Both the position numbers and the translations under genes were made by a program. Under the pieces are notes generated by a model that worked only from the letters and a program-made list of their open reading frames with translations, was not told the origin of the DNA and did no database searches. Below are positions 52,050-61,200 of a stretch of 64,000 bases of DNA, piece by piece (position 1 is the first letter of the stretch; each line of letters starts with the position of its first letter). Source of the stretch: Scylla paramamosain (Eukaryota; Arthropoda; Malacostraca; Decapoda; Portunidae); assembly GCF_035594125.1 (NCBI RefSeq), contig NC_087192.1:11628501-11692500 (forward strand), read 5' to 3'.

Positions 52050-53898
52050 GTGGGTGGTAAGATCAATGTTTACAGTCTTTTATGGCAAGCCCTGTCCTCA
52101 GATAACTGGATTCATGAGGTGGTCAGCGGTAAGATTCTAGAATTTGATACTTTACCTGTTCAAGAGTCTCTTCCGAGGCCTCTGCATCTATCTATCACTG
52201 ATCAAAAGGCCCTGGACAGTGCTATGTTACACTTCATCAAACATAAGATAGTGGAGAGTTGTGAGCCCTTGAGTGAACAGTGTTTTTACTCTAATATTTT
52301 CCCTACTCCTAAGAAAGATGGCACGTGTAGAGTGATTCTAAACTTGAAAGAATGAAATCCTTTTGTCAGATATGAACATTTTAAGTTGGACTCTATTACG
52401 GATGTGATAAATTTAATACACCCAATGTGTTTCTTCGTGACTATTGACTTCAAAGATGCATATTTTTCTGTGTCTGTTACCCCTGAGGAAAGGAAATGGC
52501 TCCGCTTTAGGTGGAAGGGTCAGCATTTTCAGTTCACATGCCTGCCTCAGGGTTTGACTTCTGCCCCACGTATTTTCACAAAATTGCTCAAACCAGTCTT
52601 AGCTCACCTTAGGAAACTTTCTTGGGGTACTTTTCAACTCTGTCAACATGACTGCAACGCTACCTCAGCGTAAAAAAGACCGTATCAAGGATCAAGGTAT
52701 CTCGTTACTCAAAGAGGACATCTCTTTACATTCCCTGGCTTCTTTCATCGGCCTCACCGTAGCTGCAGCCCCAGCTGTTAGTTTAGCTCCTCTCATGTAT
52801 AAGTACCTAGAAATTGTCAGAAATCAAGGACTTAATCAGAATTTTGGCAACTACAATGCCAAAATTGTTTTGGATGACCATTCTAGGGAGTTAATAATTT
52901 GGTGGATTAATAACGTTGATTCTCTGTCCAGGTCATTGCTTTCTTGTCCACCTCAGCTCGAGCTTCATACGGATGCCTGTCTCACTGGTTGGGGGGCATC
53001 AGTTGGTGAGTTAACAACAGGGGGTCATTGGGCACACGAGGAACTTGACCATATAAATTGTTTGGAGTTGAAGGCTATTTTATTGGGCCTTAAGTCCCTT
53101 TGCAAGGACTATAGCCAGACCCATATCAGACTTAGATCCGATAATACTACTGCAGTCGCTTGCATTGACAGGGGCGGTAGCACAAAGCGCTCTCTAAATT
53201 CTTTGGTTGAGGAAATCTTTACTTGGGCTGAGTCAAGACAAATCACCTTGTCAGCACAACATATTAAAGGCCTTGACAATGTGGAGGCTGATAGAGCATC
53301 TAGAGCTAAGAATCTAGACGGGGAATGGATGCTGAAACCTGAAATTTTTCAGTTGCTTTGTCATGTATTTTTCTTTCCAGACATTGATCTTTTTGCCTCA
53401 CGCATCAATGCTCAATTACCTAAGTATGTTTCTTGGAAACCTGATCCTTCCGCTTTCAGTACTAATGCTTTTGCACTTCAGTGGGGTGATATGAATCTCT
53501 ATGCTTTTCCACCTTTCAGGATCATAGGCAAGATGTTGAAGAAATTACGGGAGGACAAGGCAACACTTCTAACGGTCTTACCTCTTTGGCCAACCCAGGT
53601 ATGGTTTCCATCGGCGCTTCACTTGCTGGCAGCCACGCCATTCATTCTTCCACCCTGTTCCCTAATACTTCCACAGGACCCGTCCCGTGTACACTCACGG
53701 GCACAGAAATTGGCGGCCATGCTGTTATCGGGCGATCCTTTGAAGACCAGGGCCTTTCGCCAGAGGTTGCCAGCTTCCTCCTTAAATCTTGGAGAGAAGG
53801 TACAGTTGCACAGTATGGGTCACATCTCCAGAGATGGTTGTCAGTTTGTCTCAGCAGGAAAGCTGATCCATTTCGCCCATGTATTAGGTTCATGTTAG
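52050..53898 (+). pseudogene. DIRS reverse transcriptase/RNase H, catalytic core deleted
   Basis: Three pieces. 52050-52355 is the RT entry (ALDSAMLHFIKHKIVE, IFPTPKKDGTCRVILNLKE), ended by a TGA at 52353. The same frame continues at 52386-52673 with CFFVTIDFKDAYFSV and FTCLPQGLTSAPRIFTKLLKP. Near 52630 the sequence jumps from LSWG(Y) to a segment encoding NSVNMTATLPQRK in another frame, so the YxDD box and fingers/palm sequence after it are absent. 52648-53898 holds the thumb (LASFIGLTVAAAPAV), RNase H (LHTDACLTGWGASV, HINCLELKAI, IRLRSDNTTAVACI, LDNVEADRASR) and a C-terminal region (DIDLFASRINAQLPKYVSW, YAFPPF, VLPLWPTQVWFPSAL). That last region matches the dam-like methyltransferase region reported for DIRS elements. 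RT activity is impossible. Confidence 0.88.
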
Positions 53899-54686
53899 AC
53901 TTTCTACTACAAGAATTTAATAAAGGGAAAGGCCGTAGCTACAGCACTTTAAACTCCATCCGCTCAGCAATTTCCGCCATAGCTACGATTGATGGCAAGC
54001 CTGAGGGCCAACACTCTTTAGTTAGCAGATTTATGAGGGCGGTTTTTCAGGAGAGGCCCTCCCTTCCTCGCTACCGCAGTACCTGGGATCCAGATTTGGT
54101 TTTGTCGTACATACAGGGTCTGGGGCCTAACTCTTCTTTGTCCCTCATCCAATTGTCCCGGAAATTAACAGTGCTGATGCTTCTCTTATCTGGTCAACGT
54201 GGCCAAGTTTTACATTTTCTGGATACTCGAAATATGACAATTTCAGAGTTTACGGTTTCCTTCAGGATAGGTGACCTTCTTAAAACCTCTAGGCCAAGTG
54301 ATCACCTCTCTGAGATAGCTTTTGAAGCCTATCCCTCTGATGAACGTTTGTGTGTTCATGCTGCAATCGTTAGTTACTTAGACAGGACTTCAGTTTTTCG
54401 GGGCTCAATCACCAGATTTTTCATAACATCCGTGCCACCTATCAGAATTCCTACTCGGGACACTTTGAGGCGTTGGACAAAGGATGTTCTCTTGGCTGCT
54501 GGCATTGACCTTAAAATCTTTTCGCCCCACTCCACCAGGTCTGCGTCTTCCAGCAAAGCAGCTCTGACACTCCCGCTTTCTACCATCCTGTCTACTATAG
54601 GATGGTCTAGCGAATCAACCTTCGCCAAGTTCTACTGTAAGCCCCTTAAGAAGCAGGGCCTTTTTGCACGGGCTATCTTACCCTGA
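53586..54686 (+). CDS. DIRS tyrosine recombinase
   Basis: Open frame of 366 codons overlapping the end of the RT/RNase H frame by 313 bases, as in other DIRS elements; the true start is uncertain within the overlap. It is the integrase-like enzyme that inserts the circular DNA intermediate. The N-terminal SAM-like domain includes SWREGTVAQYGSHLQRW (about residues 68-85) and STLNSIRSAISAI. The catalytic domain has Arg205 in LSGQRGQVL, His315 and Arg318 in SPHSTRSASSSKAA, and the Tyr nucleophile at residue 350 in GWSSESTFAKFY. All are present and the frame is intact, although the same element's RT is destroyed. Confidence 0.9.
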   Translation: MANPGMVSIGASLAGSHAIHSSTLFPNTSTGPVPCTLTGTEIGGHAVIGRSFEDQGLSPEVASFLLKSWREGTVAQYGSHLQRWLSVCLSRKADPFRPCIRFMLDFLLQEFNKGKGRSYSTLNSIRSAISAIATIDGKPEGQHSLVSRFMRAVFQERPSLPRYRSTWDPDLVLSYIQGLGPNSSLSLIQLSRKLTVLMLLLSGQRGQVLHFLDTRNMTISEFTVSFRIGDLLKTSRPSDHLSEIAFEAYPSDERLCVHAAIVSYLDRTSVFRGSITRFFITSVPPIRIPTRDTLRRWTKDVLLAAGIDLKIFSPHSTRSASSSKAALTLPLSTILSTIGWSSESTFAKFYCKPLKKQGLFARAILP

Positions 54687-54966
54687 TGGGTCATTTTTCT
54701 ACTGTTCGGGTTTATTGTACACCTTTATGGGATTTGTTTAAGGAATTGTTCTTTGTGATAAATTATGCTGATGTGGCACAATGTAGGCATTTTTGTTATC
54801 TGTTTTGTACTATATATACTTGGATCTGGAATGTTGTTTTTTCATTCTTCCCCTCATCATATCCAATTCCGGATCTGGAATGTTGTTTTTTCATTCTTCC
54901 CCTCATCATATCCAATTCCGAGGGTACCGTAGAGTGTTCCTGTAGGTTGAGGACTTTCTCTAAAGC

Positions 54967-55105
54967 TCTCGTTGAATACCCTTTGTGACGTCAGTTAAAT
55001 GGCTTGTTTGACGTGAAATTGTAAGATTAAGCGAGTACTTACCAGTACGATGGTTGATCGTAATTTCACGAATGCCATTTAACTGCGTCACTGCGGTATT
55101 AAACG
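54967..55105. repeat. DIRS internal complementary region
   Basis: The left 54 bases (54967-55020) are complementary to the left terminal repeat 49704-49757. The right 85 bases (55021-55105) are complementary to the right terminal repeat 62904-62988. I saw no mismatch in either half. In DIRS replication models this region templates the junction of the element ends. Confidence 0.9.
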
Positions 55106-55229
55106 CCCGCCCATTCCCTTCTGTTAGAGGGCTTGTGAAAAGAGACGCCAGCTGCCGTTGTCTGCCTTTATTGACTGGTACAAGAACAGCACGTCTACCC
55201 CGTATGCTGGTCGTGGTGCAACTGCCAAT

Positions 55230-57915
55230 CAGTGTTGCCAGGCCCAGTGTTGCCACTCCTAGCTTTTTTCACCTAGATCTAGGTTTTTTTGCAGTGATCT
55301 AGGTTTCTGGGTGTTTTTTTAGTAAAAGTCCATAAATCTAGGTTCTTTTCTGTTAGGTTAATTATTTATGCAATTTTCTATACAGTACAGTACTAATATT
55401 TTGAAATATTGGTACAGTGACGAACAGAGTGACACGTTTTAAACGCGTCCGGCCGTCCGCTGGTCCTTGCCTTACCGTACGCCGTACGGTAGACGAGGGG
55501 GTAGTGGACCCGTCTAAGACATGTCACGTACGAGTACGACTCGTACATAATACGTATCCCGAGTCGACTCTCAGACCTCAGTAAGGCTCAGTTGCTTACT
55601 TGCTTCCGCTCTCGGCTGTTGTTAAACATACAGAGCTCTTTCAATTTTCACCATGAGTAGTGACGAGGATCAACCTGGTTGTAGCAGTACATACCATTCA
55701 CCACCACGTAAAAAAGCAAAAGTGTGGTATAAGCAAGCATTCAAACAGGAGTGGCTAGAAGAAGAGGAATTTAAATCATGGGTGAAAGCTGATCCTTCAG
55801 ATAAATTCAGTGCAGTGTGCTGTGTGTGTGACGGAACAATTAAAAACTGCAGTAAATCACGCTTGTTGAGTCACAAGAATTCCACAAAACATGCAAAAAA
55901 CTTCGCTGCCAAGAGAAACATGACTGTGATTGACAAATTTGTTGTGAAAAAAACAGAACCTGACAAGAAAGAAAAAGTACATCGTGCTGAATTACTGCTT
56001 ACGGGCTTCATGGCAGAACATGGCATGCCATTCTCTCAAGCTAATCACTTAATACCCGTAATCAAGAAGATGTTTCCCGATTGTGATACTGCACAGAACA
56101 TGACACTTATGAAAACAAAGGCAGCTTATGTGATGCAAGATGGAATAGCATGGGAAGAAAGCCATGATATATCCAAAGTGTGCCAAGAAAATATGTTTTC
56201 ACTGATAATTGATGAAAGCACAGACATTTCAGTGTCCCAGATCCTTGCCGTGATGGTAAGGTATTATGATGGCAAGAAATGTAAAGTAACTGATGCTCTG
56301 TTAGATATTATAGAAGTTGATGATGCATCTGCTGAAAGTCTCTACAAAGCAGTGAAAACTTTACTTTCTGTGAAAATGATACCGGTCTCCAATATAATTG
56401 GCTTTGCAAGTGACAACTGTTCTACAATGTTAGGCTCAAAAAGTGGCTTCCAAGCCTACCTGAAACGTGATGTTCCCTCAGTTTTTGTACTGGGATGCAT
56501 TTGTCATTCTTTTGCCTTATGTGCCAGTCATGCTTGCTCCACCCTGCCTTCATTTTTGGAACAGTTCCTGAGAGACATTTGCTGTTATTTTTCACGTAGC
56601 AGCAAGCGGACACACCAGTTCCAGGTATTTCAAGACATTACCAAGAGTCCGCAACACAGAATGCTTAAGCTTTCCCAGACAAGATGGCTATCTAGAGGAA
56701 AAGTAATTGCCCGCATCCTGGAGCAGTGGGATGCTCTACTTTTATTCTTTCAAGGGGAAATGAAAACAGATGCAGTAAAGCTTGATGGTGCAGGTGAAAT
56801 ATACAAAATGATGGTCAGTCGTGGAACAAAACACATGCTGCTTTTCCTCAACTACGTACTAGGTAAAGTTGACAGGATGAACTTGGAGTTTCAGTCCGAA
56901 CAGTACAGACTTGCAACACTTCATGCATCCATTGCTGGAGAGTATAGAAGCATTCTTGGCATGTTTATCAAAGAGGATGTTTTGTTCACAGAAAAGTTGT
57001 CCAACATCAATCCCCAAGACACCACTTTATACCAAAGTTTGGAGAAACTCAACCTTGGGGGTCGATGTAGTGCCCTGCTTATTAAGGAGCCAATACATGA
57101 CAGTGATGCAGGGAAAAGATTCCTCATAGACTGCCGAAACTTCCTAGTAGAACTATGTTTACAAATGAAGAAACGCTTCCCTTTTGAAGAGGACAGCGTT
57201 ATTGCTCTGATGAAAAACATTGACCCTAAAGTTGCTGTATCACCTCACAGAAGTACATACATCACGAGTCTCGCAGTGCACTTTCCAATGGTTGTTAAAG
57301 AGGAGGAATTGGATACTTTAGAAGATGAATGGCAAAATCTGATTTATAGCAAGGAAACTGTGCAAAACCTAACTCAGACACCTACATCATTCTGGAGTGA
57401 ACTACAAAAAGTTAAAGATGGAAATAACAAGATGAAATTTGGAGTACTAGCAAGACTTATGTGTGGACTATTAGCATTGCCACACTCATCGGCTTGTGTA
57501 GAAAGGGTATTCTCGCAAGTTAATATCATAAAAACAAAGCAAAGTAACAGACTTCTGGCAACAACCATCTCTAATAGACTTCTAGCAAAACAAGCAATTG
57601 CTCGACAAAGTGTAAAATGTTTTGACTGGGAGCCATCAGCACGCCTAATAGGAGATGTGAAAAGTGGCGCGTGTCATCAGCGGTATGTAGAAAGGTGCAA
57701 CAAGCGTGAGGTGGCAACAATCCACCCTGCCTCTGACTCGGACAGCGACGATCCTCTGCCAGTTCATCCCCACTAAACACAGCAACATTAAAGTAAGTGT
57801 CATGAATTACTTTTTATGATTAAATGCCATGATGTTTAATAATCTAGGCTTTTTTTTCGGAATCTTGATGTTTTTAGCAACCCATCTAGGTTTTTCTATG
57901 TTTAGGGAGTGGCAA
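55230..57915 (+). mobile_element. hAT DNA transposon inside the gypsy LTR
   Basis: 2686 bases flanked by an 8-base duplication (CTGCCAAT at 55222-55229, GTGCCAAT at 57916-57923, one mismatch), the size expected for hAT. The left end is CAGTGTTGCCA, with a second CAGTGTTGCCACTCC starting 15 bases in. The right end is GGGAGTGGCAA, the inverse of TTGCCACTCCC, apparently lacking the outer CAGTG. CACCTAGATCTAGG-type words occur inside both ends. Confidence 0.88.
55653..57776 (+). CDS. hAT transposase, intact frame
   Basis: 707 codons from ATG at 55653. The cut-and-paste transposase binds the terminal repeats in the nucleus. Residues about 55-82 form a BED-like finger (CCVCDG...LLSHKNSTKH). The catalytic RNase H-like core starts with Asp186 (LIIDESTDIS), then Asp253 (GFASDNCSTM), the CICHSFALCASHA motif (about 283) and RWLSRGKV (about 345). 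The catalytic Glu lies near residue 616 in LALPHSSACVERVFSQVN, within the hAT C-terminal dimerisation block that ends KQSNRLLATTISNRLL. Length and order fit a full hAT transposase, and no stop or frameshift is seen. The 3' flank to the element end is about 140 bases. Recent activity is plausible; domestication is not suggested, because the terminal repeats are still present. Confidence 0.9.
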   Translation: MSSDEDQPGCSSTYHSPPRKKAKVWYKQAFKQEWLEEEEFKSWVKADPSDKFSAVCCVCDGTIKNCSKSRLLSHKNSTKHAKNFAAKRNMTVIDKFVVKKTEPDKKEKVHRAELLLTGFMAEHGMPFSQANHLIPVIKKMFPDCDTAQNMTLMKTKAAYVMQDGIAWEESHDISKVCQENMFSLIIDESTDISVSQILAVMVRYYDGKKCKVTDALLDIIEVDDASAESLYKAVKTLLSVKMIPVSNIIGFASDNCSTMLGSKSGFQAYLKRDVPSVFVLGCICHSFALCASHACSTLPSFLEQFLRDICCYFSRSSKRTHQFQVFQDITKSPQHRMLKLSQTRWLSRGKVIARILEQWDALLLFFQGEMKTDAVKLDGAGEIYKMMVSRGTKHMLLFLNYVLGKVDRMNLEFQSEQYRLATLHASIAGEYRSILGMFIKEDVLFTEKLSNINPQDTTLYQSLEKLNLGGRCSALLIKEPIHDSDAGKRFLIDCRNFLVELCLQMKKRFPFEEDSVIALMKNIDPKVAVSPHRSTYITSLAVHFPMVVKEEELDTLEDEWQNLIYSKETVQNLTQTPTSFWSELQKVKDGNNKMKFGVLARLMCGLLALPHSSACVERVFSQVNIIKTKQSNRLLATTISNRLLAKQAIARQSVKCFDWEPSARLIGDVKSGACHQRYVERCNKREVATIHPASDSDSDDPLPVHPH

Positions 57916-58009
57916 GTGCCAATGTCGCGGCGCGACTCACGGGCGCCGCTGGTGGCCGCGGGTCCCACAGTTGCCAGTTCGCCATATACATATACATAGA
58001 CATCCAACA

Positions 58010-58022
58010 ACTTCCCTCCCCC
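58010..58022 (-). other. Polypurine tract of the gypsy element
   Basis: On the minus strand GGGGGAGGGAAG directly precedes the TGTTGG start of the 3' LTR, the expected plus-strand primer position. Confidence 0.8.
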
Positions 58023-58264
58023 GGAGATAGTACAGGGGCATGACAATGGCACTGAACAATCAACGTGACATAATAAGTAAAAAAAAAAAAAAAAAAAAAA
58101 AATGTGGTCCGTTACACAAAATTAGTGACAATGCCTGTGGACACCGACGAGCGAGCACACATCCTTTCAAATCAACATAAATCATCAAAACTGATATCTT
58201 TGCCCGCGGTGCTACCAGTCACAACACAACATAACATGTCCTCATACTTAACATTAAGACATTT

Positions 58265-61200
58265 TCACTCCACATAGTCATCTAGCCATCCAGGCCTGGC
58301 TACCCGGCGGCGGGGGCGGTTAGGCGATGGCTCTGGTGGTGGCTCCTGTGGCTTTGGAGGTGGTGCTGGGTTGGGCTGGGCGAGCGGTTTCAGGTGCAGG
58401 CGTGTGCGGAGAGACAGCCTGCCACTTCCGTCGAGCTTCACTAGGTACTGCCTGTTGCCTCTTGCCTCCACAACAATACCTGCCCTGTCCCAGGTCTTGT
58501 TAGCCTGATTCTGCACCAAGACCCTGCTTCCAGGGGCGATGTTGGAGCGGCTGCACCCATTTGCGTGATCCTTCATCTTGCTGTGTTGTCTGGCCATCTG
58601 CCGCTCTCGTTCACGGAGTGTCCGTCCCCAATGTTCGTCAGTCCTGTAGTTTAGCGAGATAGCAGGGACACCATCCCGTAGCTGACGACCCGTTGCCAAC
58701 TGAGCCGGAGACTTATCAATATCACGGAGGGGCGTGTTCAGGTACTGCAGCAGGGCGAGAGAAACCTTGTCACTGTTGAGGCTCCCATTCGTTCCTATGT
58801 TGCCCCGCAGCATTCTCTTCGCAGATTTTACTGCAGCTTCTGCACGCCCGTTGCTCTGAGGGTAGTGAGCGGAAGAGAGACGCACAGTGACGCCCCATCT
58901 CTTAAAGAATCCCGTCATCTCTTCACTCACCAAATTGGTTCCGCCATCCGTCAACACTTGTTCTGGTGCGCCCCACCTCGCAAAGTAGAGCCTCAGCTGG
59001 TTCATAATCTTGCTCGAGGTTGCACCACTGGGCAGCTGCGCCACCTCCAGCCAGCCAGTTAGCCTGTCAGCATAAGCTAAGTATGAGCACCCATCTAGCT
59101 GAAAGACGTCCACTACTGTCTGCTGGAATGGATACTCAGGGGGTGGCGTGAGGATCAGTGTCTCAGGTGGCTGCGATGGTGCGTGAGCGTTGCAGGTGTC
59201 GCAGGAGGCCCGGTGATGTTGCAAGTCTCCTTCTAAGCCTGGCCAGTACACCGTCTGCCTGGCTCTCCTAAGCATGGAGTCCAGGCCCTGGTGGCTTGCA
59301 TGGTTTGCTGCCACTTGACGGCGCAGCCCGTCAGGGATAACCAGACGTACATGACCCTGGTCATATGTGTAGGTCACTAAGCCACGTGACACCGACAATC
59401 TGTCCCTGACGCTGTAGAAATGCCGCAAGCATTCAATCTCCTGCGCTCTGTGGGGATACCAGTCACCTGCCAGCACCTTAGCCACCAAGAGTTGGTATGC
59501 CGGGTCCTGCTGTGATGCTCGAAGAACCACTTCCTCATCCAGGGTGAGACACTCATTAAAGGTGAGTGCTGCTATTGTGGCTGCAGCCATCGCTCCTGCC
59601 AGTTCCTCCACCTGCTCTTCGTCGTGTCCATCGGGTGACGCTTTGAGTGCGGGGTATCTTGAGAGGAAGTCGGCTGCACAGTTCCTTTTACCGGGCAGGT
59701 AACGGACAGTGAAACGGTACTGGAGTGTCCTCTCCTTCAGGCGGAACAGCCGCGGGTTCACTATGTCCGTGAGCGCTCGATCACCCAGAAGCTTGACCAG
59801 GGGGCGGTGGTCCGTCACCAGCATCAAGTTAGGGCAGCCCAACAAGAACAGGCGAGCCTTACGGAGACACCAAGCCACGGCGAGCGCCTCACCTTCCACT
59901 GGAGCGTAACCTGCCTCAGCAGCTGTTAGGTGACGGCTGCCACACAGCGCCAGGCGCCAGCCAGTCTTACAGCAGAATGGTGCGTCCACAGCTGAACAAC
60001 GGCAGTGTTGCTGGAGGATGACGAAGCCTAGCCCCTCCTTGCTCCAGTCAGTCATCACAGCAGTGGGCCGGGTACGGTCGTAGTAAGTCAGTCCGTCCTT
60101 AGCCAGCAGACATATCGTGTCCTTTGCCTGTTCGAGCTTCTGCCGCAGCTGCTCGTCCCAGTACACCTTCTTGCCAGTAGGCTTCTTAAGTAGGTCCCGG
60201 AAGGGCTCCATGATGGGGGCTGTTGCAAGGAAGGGTGCCAGTTGATTCACGAATCCATACCAAGACCTCACATCAGTGATGGAGGGCTGTTCAGGCATGG
60301 AGAACTTCCGTATGGCAGCCAGGCGTTTATCTGCAGGCCTGTAGGTGACCCAGTCGAGATGGAAGCCAACGAACTCTGCCTCACGACGACAGAACTGAAA
60401 CTTCTCTGGCTTCAGAGTGATGCCCTTCCTGGCGCACAGCTCAAGGAAGTCAAAGGTGTGCCAGAAGGCCTCCTCAATGCTGGCATCATAGAGCAGAGTG
60501 TCATCGATGCACTTATGCTTCCGGGGAAAATCCATGATGGCATCATCGAATCTCTTCGTGTATGCATCTGTTGCCGAGCAGTGCCCCATAGGTGTTCTGC
60601 AGTACTGATAGCGACCCCAGGGAGTAATGAAGGTCGTCAGACTCCTGCTTTCTTCATCAAGCTCGACTTGGTGGAATCCCCAGTGAGCGTCCATCACAGT
60701 CTTATAGGAGTGTGGGGGGATGTCTGACACCATGTCGAAAGGCGCGGGCGTGTGGTGTGTTTCTCGGCGGCACCATGCATTTAGCCTCTGAAAGTCCACA
60801 GTCCTTCGCGGCTTGCCAGACTTTTTGGCCACCACCACCATACGCGCACACCATTCCGTGGCCTCGCCCGCGGGAACAGGGCGAATCACGCCTCTTTTGA
60901 CGTCATCGTCGAGTTGTTGCTTAACCTCAGCCCTCCAGTGCTTGGGAACTGAAGCAGGGGTGTGGCAGGCGTGGGGCTGCGCGCCATCCAGCAGGTGAAT
61001 GTGATGCGGAGCACCTTCCATGACGGGTAGCGGGTTCCTGTCAGTGTTGAATGCTGTAGACGAGAACTGCCCCAGCAACCATTCCTCCAGACGGGGAATG
61101 TTCCCCTCCAGTGGTGGCAGCGGCAGCGAGGAAGGTCTGGTCGGGGGGCAGTCGGAGAGGCCTTCCGTAGTCTCTGCAGCAGCAACATACGACTGTGGGT

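Larger units (their letters stand above)
55122..58009 (-). repeat. 3' LTR of the gypsy element, split by a hAT insertion
   Basis: LTR sequence at 55122-55229 (108 bases) and 57924-58009 (86 bases) totals 194 bases. It differs from the 5' LTR by one substitution that I can see (CATCCAACA versus CATCCTACA). Confidence 0.93.
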
